From NCBI RefSeq assembly GCF_025153455.1, contig NZ_JANZNT010000002.1, positions 579,479 through 643,478 on the forward strand: a DNA stretch of 64,000 nucleotides. The letters are read 5' to 3'. Origin of the DNA: Sphingomonas sp. BGYR3. Its GTDB lineage: Bacteria; Pseudomonadota; Alphaproteobacteria; Sphingomonadales; Sphingomonadaceae. Under the pieces are notes generated by a model. That model saw only the letters and a list, made by a program, of their open reading frames with translations, had not been told where the DNA came from and did not search any database. Below are positions 52,914 to 62,827 of the stretch, one piece after another. Each line of letters opens with the position of its first letter. The first letter of the stretch is position 1. Both the position numbers and the translations under genes were made by a program.

Positions 52914-54371
52914 TTATCCCTGGCCCATGATCCACGCGCGGGCCGCGGCCATTTCGGGATCGCGCGATCCGGCAATGTCCGCGACCGAAGGGGCCACCCG
53001 CTCGTCGGGCATCACGCCGCGATCGGGCTGCGGCGTCAGGGGGAAATAGCCGTTGATGGGCAGGTCGAATTCCAGCCCGCTTTGCGGCAGCCGGACGAAG
53101 AAATAGGCTCCGCCATTGATCCCGCGCAGGTTGCCGCCCGTTTCCTGCCCGAACAATCGGATGAGGCCCGACTGCTTCGCCCGGCGGGCAAAGGCATAGG
53201 TTGCCGAACTGCACGCCGGGCCGACCAGCGCCGCGACGGGGCAGCGGACACGCGGGCCGATTGCGGGGATGCGATCCACCGACTCCCGGTCGGTCCGCTG
53301 GAAATAGCCATTGTCCATGGCCGTTGCATCGACGCCCAACCGTCGAAAGCTGTCGTCCCATGTGTCTAGATAGGGGTCGAGCGCCGGCGGCGTGGTGCGA
53401 TACCGCAGCCGCATCTGATATCCCGGCAATGCCAGATCGGCGACCGCCAGCCGCGACAGGATGTGGTCGCCGCAATCCGTGCCGCCTTCATTGTCGCGCA
53501 GGTCGATGACGATGCCCCGCGCGTCGCCCAGGCTGGCAAACCGGTCGTCCAGCCACGCCTTCCAGTCCCATTTGCCGCGATAGGTGACCCAGCTTGGCAT
53601 GGTCAGCACAGCGATGCCGTCCGTCACCGTCCAGTCCCACAAGGGTTTGTCGTTGGTTGCGCTGTCCTCGATCCCCCGCTGGTCCGCCCGGCGTTCGGCC
53701 AGGGTGATGGCGGGCACGGTGATTGCCAGCCCCCGACCGTCCGGCAACACGGCGTCGATCGCAAACCCGCCGTCCACGGGCGGAAACAACAGCCCCTGAA
53801 ACAGGTCGAATGTCTCGAACCGCTCATTCCCGCGCACGGCCATCAGCGATGCCCGCTTGCCATCGTTCCCGCCATCGGCCCGGGCATAGGGCAGCAGGTC
53901 GCGCAGCATCCGCCGCGTGGGTACGCCGTTGATGCGCGTGACTATGGTTCCGCGCACCAGCGCCTCTGCCCCGCGCCCGGCGGCCAGGACGACCATCTGC
54001 CCGTCGATCCAGGTGAAGCGCAGCGGCAACCGGGTCGGCCGGTCAAACAGCTGCTGGGCGATGGCGCGCGACTGGTTGAACGGGTTGCAATGCGTGTGAC
54101 CGCAGCGGATGGTGCTCAGCAACCGCGACAGCGCCAGATAGCGTTGCTCCAGTGTCGCCAGCCCCGCCCATTGTTCCGCCAGCCGGTCGATCCGGGCCGC
54201 CATCTGGCGCGGGCTGGAATAGCGGTACAGGCCCGGATGCAGGGCAAGCGCGCCGCGCAGCACCGCCATGTCGTCCATGGTGGACGCCGCCGCCGCCATG
54301 GTTCCACGACCCGCGACCGGGCCGATCACCCCCGCCGCAATCATTCCCTTCAGCCAGTCCCGCCGGTTCAT
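52914..54371 (-). CDS. S41-family peptidase-like protein, Tat-exported
   Basis: A 485-residue protein. MNRRDWLKGMIAAGVIG opens a twin-arginine signal. The central part has a S41 (C-terminal-processing-protease-like) core: GIAVLTMPSWVT, ARGIVIDLRDNEGGTDCGD and VAALVGPACSSATYAFARRA, where the first serine after CYS may be the nucleophile, and RLFGQETGGNLRGINGG. The N-terminal helical half includes IRCGHTHCNP. The ATG at 54371 has GGAG 8 bases upstream, which decides against GTG at 54380. Substrate unknown. Confidence 0.8.
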   Translation of the reverse strand: MNRRDWLKGMIAAGVIGPVAGRGTMAAAASTMDDMAVLRGALALHPGLYRYSSPRQMAARIDRLAEQWAGLATLEQRYLALSRLLSTIRCGHTHCNPFNQSRAIAQQLFDRPTRLPLRFTWIDGQMVVLAAGRGAEALVRGTIVTRINGVPTRRMLRDLLPYARADGGNDGKRASLMAVRGNERFETFDLFQGLLFPPVDGGFAIDAVLPDGRGLAITVPAITLAERRADQRGIEDSATNDKPLWDWTVTDGIAVLTMPSWVTYRGKWDWKAWLDDRFASLGDARGIVIDLRDNEGGTDCGDHILSRLAVADLALPGYQMRLRYRTTPPALDPYLDTWDDSFRRLGVDATAMDNGYFQRTDRESVDRIPAIGPRVRCPVAALVGPACSSATYAFARRAKQSGLIRLFGQETGGNLRGINGGAYFFVRLPQSGLEFDLPINGYFPLTPQPDRGVMPDERVAPSVADIAGSRDPEMAAARAWIMGQG

Positions 54372-54458
54372 CCGTGCCACTCCTTTTTGCGTTGATGGCC
54401 GACCGGATGGCCGGAATTGCCCGGTCCATCGCCTCAGATCATCGATGGACGCCGATAT

Positions 54459-55562
54459 TCACGATGTGAGACGTGCCCGCCAGGCACTTGGTGCCGCGCC
54501 AAAGCGTTCGGAAAAGGCGCGATTGAAGCTGGCTTTCGAACTGAACCCCGCGGCCAGCGCCAGATCGAGAAGGGTGTGCCCCGGCTGATCCGCCATTGCC
54601 GCCGCAACCGCCTCTGCCCGCAAGCGGTTGATGAACGTCGAAAAATTGACCCCCAGCCCGTCGTTCAGCGCGCGCGACAAATGGCTGCTATTCGTGCCCA
54701 GCAGGCGCGCGGTCTGGGCCAGCGTCAGTCCCGGTTCGGCGGCCCACCCGCCCATGCGGATGGCCTCTGCCCAAGTCTGGCCCTGCACCTGCCAGTCGCG
54801 GCCGGGCGACACGGCCGGCGCGGGTGTCGCCAGATCCGCCAGCCTTGGAAAGGGAAGGGCGGCATGGCGCCACCCCTCGATCGCCAGGAACAGGGCAACG
54901 CCCGCGATGGTCAGATACAGGCCCATATAGGCGTGATAGCTGACCGGCACGAACAGGCCGGTGATGCTGTATCCCGCCCAGATCGGGAACAGGATGGCCG
55001 CCGCGATCATCGCATTGCGAAGCCAGCGGGGCGCATAGCGATGATCGTCGCCGACATGATCGGCCAGAGCGGCGGTATAGGTGCTGATCAGGTCGCGGCT
55101 CATCCGGCCATACCCGGCAAATCCGGCGATCAGCGCCGATCCGGTCAGCACGCCATAGGCAAGATCGGACCGGTCGGACCATGCCCATTTCGCCTCAAGC
55201 GGCAGCAGGAAACAGCCGGAAAGGTAGATCAGCTGCACCGCCGCCGGGATCAGGTGGAGCGCCCCCCGCCGCGGCCATGCACCGGTGACCAGCGCGACGG
55301 CGTACAACCAGAACAGCGGCGCGACCGCCAGGCTGATCTGGAACGGGGCAAAGGTCAGCCACGGCCAGCGATCGTAAAAGCCCGCAAACCCGATGATCCA
55401 CGGCGTGATCATCGCCGCCAGCACGACCAGCAGTACGGCAAGCGTCCGGTTGGCCGCACGATTGACCATGGACCGGGCCAGTGCGGCCGCAATGGCCAGC
55501 AACTGCACCGCCGCCACCAGCAGCACCGCCGTGCGCCACCCGAATACCAGCCCCTCCAGCAT
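54459..55562 (-). CDS. Membrane-anchored AraC-family regulator
   Basis: A 367-residue protein. Residues 1-235 contain seven or so hydrophobic helices; the C-terminal 100 residues form an AraC-type DNA-binding domain (TLAQTARLLGTNSSHLSRALNDGLGVNFSTFINRLRAE, and the second motif LLDLALAAGFSSKASFNRAFSERFGAAPSAWR). Regulators of this form act from the inner membrane; the signal is unknown. It lies 87 bases upstream of the S41 peptidase gene on the same strand and may control it. Confidence 0.87.
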   Translation of the reverse strand: MLEGLVFGWRTAVLLVAAVQLLAIAAALARSMVNRAANRTLAVLLVVLAAMITPWIIGFAGFYDRWPWLTFAPFQISLAVAPLFWLYAVALVTGAWPRRGALHLIPAAVQLIYLSGCFLLPLEAKWAWSDRSDLAYGVLTGSALIAGFAGYGRMSRDLISTYTAALADHVGDDHRYAPRWLRNAMIAAAILFPIWAGYSITGLFVPVSYHAYMGLYLTIAGVALFLAIEGWRHAALPFPRLADLATPAPAVSPGRDWQVQGQTWAEAIRMGGWAAEPGLTLAQTARLLGTNSSHLSRALNDGLGVNFSTFINRLRAEAVAAAMADQPGHTLLDLALAAGFSSKASFNRAFSERFGAAPSAWRARLTS

Positions 55563-55603
55563 TGCCCAACCGTAACGAAAAGCCAGTCCGGCTCAACAGC
55601 TGA

Positions 55604-56212
55604 CTATCCCGGATAGGGCGACTGTTTCAGCAGCATAGCCAGGTGCGCCGCATTTCCAGCCACCATGGCGGCAGTCTCAAGCACCTTTTCAGGCGTGGCT
55701 TCCAAGTCCTTGAAATCGGTCGATCCCATTGCCTCGCCCACCCAATAGCAGGCGGCGACTGCCGGGATGGTAAAGCCGACATCGTTCAACGACTGGAAAA
55801 TCTGGGCCGACGAAAAATGCGCGCCGTCCTCATTTCCGACGATCGCGGCCACGGCAACCTTGCCATAGCTGGGCATCCGGCCGGAATCGTCGGTTTCCGA
55901 GATGAACGCGTCCATCCGCTCAAGCACCCGCTTGGCCACGCTACCGATCTGGCCCATCCAGATCGGGCCGCCCAGGATGAGAATATCGGCGCCCAGGATC
56001 TTTTTGCGGATCGCGGGCCAGGCATCGCCGTCGCCCTCGTCCGAGGTGACGCCGGGTTTGACGTCGTGTGCGGCGATGCGGATGGTTTCGGTGATGGCGA
56101 CGTCATGCTTGGCAAGGGCGTCGGCCAGCACCGCGATCATTGCATCGGTGCTGGACGGCGCGCCTTCATCCGCTTTCAGGGTGCAGTTCAGGGCAAGGGC
56201 AGTAATGGGCAT
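55604..56212 (-). CDS. Flavodoxin-fold NAD(P)H-dependent oxidoreductase
   Basis: A 202-residue protein with the flavodoxin/NADPH-dependent FMN reductase fold: ALNCTLKADEGAPSSTDAMI opens the FMN phosphate loop, and ADILILGGPIWMGQIGSVAKRVLERMDAF is the conserved second strand and isoalloxazine loop. It resembles WrbA/multimeric flavodoxin WrbA-like reductases. The ATG at 56212 was chosen; frame continues ten residues upstream without reason. It stands alone, downstream of the M20 peptidase on the same strand. Confidence 0.82.
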   Translation of the reverse strand: MPITALALNCTLKADEGAPSSTDAMIAVLADALAKHDVAITETIRIAAHDVKPGVTSDEGDGDAWPAIRKKILGADILILGGPIWMGQIGSVAKRVLERMDAFISETDDSGRMPSYGKVAVAAIVGNEDGAHFSSAQIFQSLNDVGFTIPAVAACYWVGEAMGSTDFKDLEATPEKVLETAAMVAGNAAHLAMLLKQSPYPG

Positions 56213-56266
56213 GGCGTCATCTCCGGTCGGTACCCCCGCCACCAGCCAGACGAACGGATGGCCGGG

Positions 56267-57571
56267 TCAGTTCCCGCGCGGCGTTTGCGACAACCGGGTG
56301 ATCAGCATGGCGGAACGCAGCGCCTGACGCGGGATGCTGTCCAGATCGACCCATTCCCCCGCCGCATGGGCATTGCCGCCGGCCGGGCCCATGCCACCCA
56401 GCGTATCGGCACGGTCGGCGACAAAGCTGGAATCCGCCGCGCCCCGCTTGGCCGGATCGAACTCCGCCATTTCCGGCAGCCCCAGATCGCGGTTCACCCG
56501 GTTCAGCTCGGCCAGCAGCGCCCGGTTGCCCGCCGTCGGCGCCATCGGCGGATAGCTTTCGGCAAACTGGATTTCGGCCTGCGTGCCCGGCAGGCTGGCG
56601 GCGACGATCGCCTTCATCCGCGCGATCGTCCGATCATTCTGCTCCCGCGTCAGCGCGCGCAGATCGCCGCGGGCAAAGGCGGTTTCGGCGATGATGTTGG
56701 TCTTGCCCGACGCGGTCACGCTGTCGCCGCTTTCGGCCAGTGCTGCCGGCGCGCCGCCGCCCATGATCCCGACATTATAGGTGAGATATTGTTCGGCCAG
56801 CTCGCGCCGGAACGTATCCAGGATACGCGCCAGCTCGTAATTCGCGCCATAGCCCAGCGCCGCGTTGAAAATGCCGCTGGAATGTCCCGTCTTGCCCCGG
56901 ACGCTCAGGGTCCAGCTGGTCGAGCTGCGCCGCGCCGTCGTGCCGAATTCGCGCCCGTCCTCAGTCGCCACCGCCTCATATTCCAGCGCGATGTCGGCCC
57001 AGTCGCCTGCCGCGATCAGATCGCGCCGCGCCACGTCCAGCGGCCGGCCGGTCGCTTCCTCGTCGCCGGTCATCACGACCATGATGTCCGCCCTGGCCAG
57101 CGTCCCCGCCGCCTTCATCGCGCGCAGTGCCTGCAGGATGACGACCATGCCGCCCTTGTCATCGACCACGCCGGGGCCGATCGCGCGGCGTCCCTCGACC
57201 TTCCACCCGGTAAAGCCGTTATCGGGTTCGAACACGGTATCCAGATGGCCGATCATCAGGACGCGCTTGCCCTTGCCATTGCCGCGATGGGTGGCGACGA
57301 CGTGGCCGGCCCGGCCGGTTTCCCGCATGTCGACCCAGCGCGCGTCGAACCCCAATTCGGTAAGCTCGGCCCGCACCAGTTCGCCCACCCGCTTCACCCC
57401 CGCCAGATTGCGGCTGCCGCTATTCTGTTCGACCAATGTTTTCAGCAGCGCCTCACCACGCGCAGCATCCGCCTTTACCGCGGCGGCAAGGGCGGGTTCC
57501 TGCGCGGTCGATGGCGTCAGGGGCAGCAGGGCGGCCATGGCGGCGGCGAACAGAATGGGGCGCAGGGTCAT
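56267..57571 (-). CDS. M20-family metallopeptidase (glutamate-carboxypeptidase-like), exported
   Basis: A 434-residue protein. The N-terminus MTLRPILFAAAMAALLPL...TAQ is a Sec signal. Zinc ligands are visible in MIGHLDTVF, GPGVVDDKGGM, TGDEEATG and the C-terminal NAHAAGEW; the dimerisation domain has GKTGHSSGIFN. This fits the carboxypeptidase G2/glutamate carboxypeptidase branch, acting in the periplasm on peptides or N-acyl amino acids. It is divergent from the small membrane protein at 57740. Confidence 0.9.
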   Translation of the reverse strand: MTLRPILFAAAMAALLPLTPSTAQEPALAAAVKADAARGEALLKTLVEQNSGSRNLAGVKRVGELVRAELTELGFDARWVDMRETGRAGHVVATHRGNGKGKRVLMIGHLDTVFEPDNGFTGWKVEGRRAIGPGVVDDKGGMVVILQALRAMKAAGTLARADIMVVMTGDEEATGRPLDVARRDLIAAGDWADIALEYEAVATEDGREFGTTARRSSTSWTLSVRGKTGHSSGIFNAALGYGANYELARILDTFRRELAEQYLTYNVGIMGGGAPAALAESGDSVTASGKTNIIAETAFARGDLRALTREQNDRTIARMKAIVAASLPGTQAEIQFAESYPPMAPTAGNRALLAELNRVNRDLGLPEMAEFDPAKRGAADSSFVADRADTLGGMGPAGGNAHAAGEWVDLDSIPRQALRSAMLITRLSQTPRGN

Positions 57572-57739
57572 GCCGCACAGGCTATCGGCAGTTTCAGCGT
57601 TGAAACAGCCCCCCTGAACGGCGCAACCGGATTTTCGCATGGCCGTTCATCGCCGGGCAAGCTAGCACACGGGAAAGCCGCTGCCCTTGTTCGCAGTTGC
57701 AGCAGCAATCGCGCCTGTTGGCACAGACAGTTGGATGGC

Positions 57740-58102
57740 ATGGTCGAAGAAACGAATATCTCGCTGCAATGGTATGCCGTGATGAAGGAGGCGATTCACA
57801 ACGATACCGGCCTCGAAAACACGCTGCTGCACCTGCATGGCGGTATGTTGATCCTGGTGCTGGCGCGCATGATTACCCGAAAGCCGCTGGAAACCTTTGT
57901 CCCGTTCCTGATCGTGCTTGCGCTGGAGGTGCTCAACGAGTGCATCGACCGGGTCAATCACGGGTCGTGGCTGTGGGACGACACGATCAGCGATCTGATC
58001 AATACGCTGTTCTGGCCGTTCGTCCTCAGCCTTGGCGTCTGGCTGCGGCCGATCGTCCTGCGGCGCAGGGAGGGCACGGCGGAGGGTCCGCAGAACCCCT
58101 GA
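57740..58102 (+). CDS. Small membrane protein of unknown function (VanZ-like pattern)
   Basis: A 120-residue protein with two or three hydrophobic segments: HLHGGMLILVLARMI, FVPFLIVLALEVLNECID and LINTLFWPFVLSLGVWL. The ALEVLNECID motif within a helix recalls VanZ-like proteins, but similarity is slight. The ATG at 57740 was chosen. It is followed by a hairpin shared with the end of glnA. Confidence 0.7.
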   Translation: MVEETNISLQWYAVMKEAIHNDTGLENTLLHLHGGMLILVLARMITRKPLETFVPFLIVLALEVLNECIDRVNHGSWLWDDTISDLINTLFWPFVLSLGVWLRPIVLRRREGTAEGPQNP

Positions 58103-58109
58103 ACGCGAA

Positions 58110-58139
58110 ACGCCCGGGATGACGATGCATCCCGGGCGT
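58110..58139. terminator. Bidirectional hairpin between the small membrane gene and glnA
   Basis: ACGCCCGGGATG (58110-58121) and CATCCCGGGCGT (58128-58139) are perfect 12-bp arms with a 6-base loop between convergent genes. The minus strand has TTT just beyond the stem; the plus strand has none. Confidence 0.8.
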
Positions 58140-58187
58140 CCCGCTGTCCATGAACACGCGATCTAACGCGGTCCCATGAATGAATGA

Positions 58188-59600
58188 TTACGCGCTGTAA
58201 TACATGTCATATTCGACCGGGCTGGGCGTCATTTCCCAACGGGCCACATCGGCGCGCTTGATCTCGATATAGGCTTCGATCTGGTCCTTGGTGAACACGT
58301 CGCCCTTCAGCAGGAAGTCCATATCGGCTTCCAGGCTGTCCAGCGCCTCACGCAGGGAGCCGCAGACCGTCGGCACTTCGGCCAGTTCCGCCGGCGGCAG
58401 GTCGTACAGGTTCTTGTCCATCGGATCGCCCGGATGGATCTTGTTCTGGATGCCGTCCAGGCCCGCCATCAGTAGCGAGGCATAGCACAGATACGGGTTG
58501 GCCAGTGCGTCCGGGAAGCGGAATTCGACGCGCTTCGCCTTTGCGCCCGAACCATAGGGGATGCGGCACGATGCCGAACGGTTGCGCGCCGAATAGGCCA
58601 GCAGCACGGGCGCCTCGTAACCCGGCACCAGACGCTTGTAGCTGTTGGTGCTGGGGTTGGTGAACGCGTTCAGCGCCTTGGCGTGCTTGATGACGCCGCC
58701 GATGAAATACAGGCACATTTCCGACAGGCCGGCATAGCCCTCGCCGGCGAACAGGGGCTTGCCCTTGTTCCAGATGGAGATGTGGGTGTGCATCCCCGAA
58801 CCGTTATCTTCCTTGATCGGCTTGGGCATGAACGTCGCGGTCTTGCCATAAGCGGCTGCGACCTGATGCACGACATACTTGTAGATCTGCATCCGGTCGG
58901 CGGTTTCGACCAGCGTGCCAAAGGTCAGGCCCAGTTCGTGCTGGGCAGAGGCGACCTCGTGGTGATGCTTGTCGCAGGGCAGGCCCATTTCGATCATCGT
59001 CGACACCATTTCGGCGCGGATATCGACGGCGCTGTCCACCGGCGCGACGGGGAAATAGCCGCCCTTGGCGCGCGGACGGTGGGCCAGGTTGCCGCCTTCA
59101 TATTCCTTGCCGGAATTGGTCGGCAGTTCGATGTCGTCGATCGAGAAATAGCTGGTGTTGTAGCTGGTTTCGAAACGGACATCGTCGAACATGAAGAATT
59201 CGGCTTCCGGGCCGACATAGACGGTGTCGCCAATGCCCAGCGACTGCAGATACGCCTCCGACCGCTTGGCCGTGGAGCGCGGGTCGCGGCTGTACAGCTC
59301 GCCCGTCGACGGCTCGACGATGTCGCAAAAGATGATCAGCATCGGCGTGGCCGAAAACGGATCGACATAAACCGCGCCCAGGTCGGGCTTCAGGATCATG
59401 TCGGATTCGTTGATCGCCTTCCACCCTTCGATCGACGATCCGTCGAACATCAGGCCTTCGTTCAGCTCATCCTCGCCCATCACGCCGGCAACCATGGTCA
59501 GGTGCTGCCACTTGCCCTTGGGATCGGTGAACCGCAGGTCGACCCACTCGATTTCCTTGTCCTTGATCGTCTTCAGAACGCTGGCGGCGTCATTGGCCAT
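58188..59600 (-). CDS. glnA: Glutamine synthetase, type I
   Basis: A 470-residue GSI. Landmarks are [58 protein letters not shown], the latch [22 protein letters not shown] and the adenylylation site NLYDLPP (Y399), so activity is likely controlled by GlnE. It makes glutamine from glutamate and ammonia. The ATG at 59600 has AAAGGG upstream. It follows glnB by 116 bases; the intergenic sequence has no obvious sigma-54 site. Confidence 0.98.
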   Translation of the reverse strand: MANDAASVLKTIKDKEIEWVDLRFTDPKGKWQHLTMVAGVMGEDELNEGLMFDGSSIEGWKAINESDMILKPDLGAVYVDPFSATPMLIIFCDIVEPSTGELYSRDPRSTAKRSEAYLQSLGIGDTVYVGPEAEFFMFDDVRFETSYNTSYFSIDDIELPTNSGKEYEGGNLAHRPRAKGGYFPVAPVDSAVDIRAEMVSTMIEMGLPCDKHHHEVASAQHELGLTFGTLVETADRMQIYKYVVHQVAAAYGKTATFMPKPIKEDNGSGMHTHISIWNKGKPLFAGEGYAGLSEMCLYFIGGVIKHAKALNAFTNPSTNSYKRLVPGYEAPVLLAYSARNRSASCRIPYGSGAKAKRVEFRFPDALANPYLCYASLLMAGLDGIQNKIHPGDPMDKNLYDLPPAELAEVPTVCGSLREALDSLEADMDFLLKGDVFTKDQIEAYIEIKRADVARWEMTPSPVEYDMYYSA

Positions 59601-59716
59601 GGAAGTGCCCTTTCGTTTCAGAATTCTTGCCGCGCGAATCGCGCAAGCAAATTGCGTGGATGCCAATTACTCATGCACAAGATTGTTGCGGCGCGTCAAA
59701 TGCCCGTAACATTCGT

Positions 59717-60112
<396 letters not shown>

Positions 60113-60113
60113 T

Positions 60114-60129
60114 TACAACAATTGTGCCA
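60114..60129 (-). promoter_or_regulatory. Candidate sigma-54 promoter for glnB
   Basis: On the minus strand TGGCACAATTGTTGTA matches the -24/-12 consensus TGGCAC-N5-TTGCA at the right spacing, with one departure (GT instead of GC at -12). It lies about 60 bases upstream of the glnB start, which is where a nitrogen-controlled promoter would be expected. Confidence 0.55.
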
Positions 60130-60245
60130 TGCGTGCGAAGCGCGAAGCAAAGCCTTGTCCTGCTGTTTTGTCGGCACCATGCCTGCTTAACTTTTAGGCA
60201 ACTTGTCGCCGCTGCTGCATTGATCAGCACCGGCGATTTCACGCT

Positions 60246-61127
60246 TCAACCCGCGCGCTGTGCCAGCGTCAGCACCGCCTCTGCTCGTTTCAGGTGCGGG
60301 CGATCCAGCATTGCGCCGTCCAGGCCGATGGTGCCCGCGCCGGGGCTGGCGGCAAAGGCGGCGACGATGCGTTCGGCCTGCGCCACTTCGGCCGCATCGG
60401 GCGAAAAACACCGGTTGATGATCGCAACCTGATCGGGGTGAATGGCCATCATGCCGCGAAAGCCGGCGCGCCGTGCCTCGCTTGCCACCGCTTCCAGTCC
60501 GGCGGCATCGCGAAAATCGCCATGGATCGTCTCGATGGGCGTGACCCCCGCCGCCACCGCGCCGGTCAGGCACAGGGCGCGATAGAGCTGAAACGGAAAG
60601 GCATAGCTGCCGTCGCCATTGCGATTGCCCGATGCGCCCAGCGCCGTCGCGATATCCTCTGCGCCCCAGGTCAGCGCGGCAAGGCGCGGGGTGCCGCGAT
60701 AGTCGCCAAGGCCGAACACGGCCTGCGCGGTTTCGGTGGCAATCGCCATCACTGCGATGCCGCCGATGGGAAGCCCGGCCGCCGCCTCCAGCGCCGACAG
60801 ATAATGGTCCAGCCGCTCGCAATCGCCGCGCATCGCCTTGGGCAGCACGATCCCCGCAGGCCGCGCCGGAACGATGGCCGAAAGGTCCGCCAGCGCATGG
60901 GGCGTGTCCAGCGGATTGATCCGCACCCATTGTCGGCCATCCGCGCCATGGGCGCGCAGATGCGCGGCGGTGTTCGCGCGCGCGTCCCCCTTGCGCTCCG
61001 GCGCCACTGAATCCTCAAGGTCGCACAGGATCAGGTCGGCTGCGCTCTCGCTCGCCTTGATCAGCTTGCGCTCGCTGTCGCCGGGGGCGAACAGCAATGA
61101 TCGGGCGAGCAGCGGGGTGGGGGGCAT
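60246..61127 (-). CDS. HpcH/HpaI aldolase / citrate-lyase-beta-like protein
   Basis: A 293-residue CitE-like protein. Landmarks are RSLLFAPGDSERKLIKA, LILCDLEDSVAPERKGDAR, VRINPLDTPHA, IVLPKA, AIATETAQAVF, LTWGAEDIATALG and AIHPDQVAIINRCF. These give the metal- and CoA-ester-binding barrel of CitE/malyl-CoA lyase-type enzymes. The exact substrate is unknown. ATG at 61127 has AGGAGA 10 bases upstream. Confidence 0.87.
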   Translation of the reverse strand: MPPTPLLARSLLFAPGDSERKLIKASESAADLILCDLEDSVAPERKGDARANTAAHLRAHGADGRQWVRINPLDTPHALADLSAIVPARPAGIVLPKAMRGDCERLDHYLSALEAAAGLPIGGIAVMAIATETAQAVFGLGDYRGTPRLAALTWGAEDIATALGASGNRNGDGSYAFPFQLYRALCLTGAVAAGVTPIETIHGDFRDAAGLEAVASEARRAGFRGMMAIHPDQVAIINRCFSPDAAEVAQAERIVAAFAASPGAGTIGLDGAMLDRPHLKRAEAVLTLAQRAG

Positions 61128-61219
61128 GGCGATCCGTTCTCCTGTGTGGGCGGAGACGTGCAACGGCCATCGTCGGGATGCAAGAGCGGGCGCGCGGCAA
61201 TCATCGCGGCCCGGCCCGG

Positions 61220-62635
61220 TCAGAACGCGTTGCGGTGAACCACCACGCGGAACGTCTTCACGATGATGATCAGATCCTGCCAGATCGACCAGTCGTTGAG
61301 GTATTCAAGGTCGGCATAAAGCCGGTCGGTCAGGTCGCGCTCATGCTCGGTCGCCCCGCGGAACCCGCGGACCTGCGCCAGACCGGTCAGGCCGGGCTTG
61401 GTCGCATGCCGCTGCCAGTAGCGGTCATCCACTTCCCAGAACAGCTTGTCCGCCGCGCGCGAACCGAGCGCGTGCGGGCGCGGCCCGACAATGCTCATAT
61501 CGCCCTTCAGCACGTTGATCAGCTGCGGCAGCTCGTCGAGGCTGGTCTTGCGGATGAATGCGCCGATGCGGGTGATCCGATCATCGTCGCGCGACGTGGA
61601 TCGTGCGCCGTCCTCATCGCATTTCTCGACGCGCATCGACCGGAACTTCATCATCGGGAACATGCGGTTGCCAAGGCCGATGCGGGTCTGGACGAAGAAC
61701 ACCGGTCCCTCGCTCTCGCGCTTGATCAGCAGGGCCAGAACGATGAAGATCGGCGACAGCGCGATCAGCGCCAGCCCCGAAAACACGATGTCGAACGTCC
61801 GCTTGACGAAGGCATCGGTCGGGCCAAGCGGCCCCTGCGCGATGACCAGCGTCGGCGTGTCGGCCCACTGGCTGATTTCCAGTGGCTGCAACTCGGCCAG
61901 TTCCGGCGCAACCACTTCGCTGCGGACATTCGCGCCCTTCAGCGCTTTGACCCACGCACTGCGCCGCTCCGGCGAACAGGCAACGACGACGCGGTCCGAT
62001 TCCCGAAGCGCCCGGGCCAGCCGGTCGAACATGATCGGGCAATGATTGTCCGGGTTCAGCCAGGAATCGGCGGCGATATAGGTGGAATACTGGCCGGTCA
62101 GCGGAATCTGTTCACCGTCGCTGATCAGCACCGTGCTGAAGATGTTCGGCCCGATCGACCGCCTGACATAGCGGTTATACATCACCCGCAGCGCGACCAG
62201 CGTCAGCAGCGCCAAGCTGGACCCGATGGTGAAGGTCGCGCGCGATACCTCGTCTCCGATCTTCAGGTAAAACACCATGAAGGCGACGATGCCCATGGTC
62301 AGCAACAGTGCGCGGACCGACCGCCGGATGCCGCCGCCCCGATCGGAAAAGATCTCGACCGAATAGGCGCCGGCATTGGCCGAAACCGCCAGAAAGATGG
62401 GCGCAATGACCAGGCCGGTGGCAAAGTCGCGGCTGCCGATCACCAGGTCGAGCCCGCTGTCGAAAAAGTCCGACACCTGCTCGGCAGTGAAATAGGCGAT
62501 CATGACCGCGGCGATATCGACGATGACCAGGCCGATGATCGTTCGAATCCGTGCCGTTTTCTGCCCCAGACGCCAACGAACATTCAGTTCCGGCGTCTTG
62601 GAAGCGGTCGCGATCCGACCAGCTTCGAGGTTCAT
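61220..62635 (-). CDS. Undecaprenyl-phosphate sugar phosphotransferase, EPS priming enzyme
   Basis: A 471-residue polyprenyl glycosylphosphotransferase. About four N-terminal membrane helices, a CoA-binding-like middle, one more helix (FDIVFSGLALIALSPIFIVLALLI) and the catalytic C-terminal domain with GPVFFVQTRIGLGNRMFPMMKFRSM, KTSLDELPQLINVLKGDMSIVGPRPHA and KPGLTGLAQVRG. It starts exopolysaccharide repeat units by loading a hexose-1-phosphate on undecaprenyl phosphate; relatives in sphingomonads (GelB/SpsB) prime sphingans. ATG at 62635 has AAAGGGG 7 bases upstream. Confidence 0.9.
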   Translation of the reverse strand: MNLEAGRIATASKTPELNVRWRLGQKTARIRTIIGLVIVDIAAVMIAYFTAEQVSDFFDSGLDLVIGSRDFATGLVIAPIFLAVSANAGAYSVEIFSDRGGGIRRSVRALLLTMGIVAFMVFYLKIGDEVSRATFTIGSSLALLTLVALRVMYNRYVRRSIGPNIFSTVLISDGEQIPLTGQYSTYIAADSWLNPDNHCPIMFDRLARALRESDRVVVACSPERRSAWVKALKGANVRSEVVAPELAELQPLEISQWADTPTLVIAQGPLGPTDAFVKRTFDIVFSGLALIALSPIFIVLALLIKRESEGPVFFVQTRIGLGNRMFPMMKFRSMRVEKCDEDGARSTSRDDDRITRIGAFIRKTSLDELPQLINVLKGDMSIVGPRPHALGSRAADKLFWEVDDRYWQRHATKPGLTGLAQVRGFRGATEHERDLTDRLYADLEYLNDWSIWQDLIIIVKTFRVVVHRNAF

Positions 62636-62827
62636 AAAAGGCCCCTTTGCAAGGAAACGACTCAAACGCGCGGAACTGACGTTCGTCGCTTATCTAGCAT
62701 GTAAAATGTGAATGCTATATTGCGGTGCAGCGAAAATTCGGCACGGCCGGTCGCTGTCTCACGCGGGGACATTCACCATTGATCGGATGATTTTCTGCCG
62801 CCCGCGCTCGATGCGGGGCATTATCCC

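Noticed and set aside
59601..59716. A sigma-54 promoter directly before glnA (TTGGCAT...)
   Set aside because: The GG element has no GC or TTGC at the required 10-base distance.
62696..62716. AGCAT-N11-ATGCT inverted repeat upstream of the priming sugar transferase gene
   Set aside because: Five-base arms are expected by chance; only its AT-rich position is suggestive.
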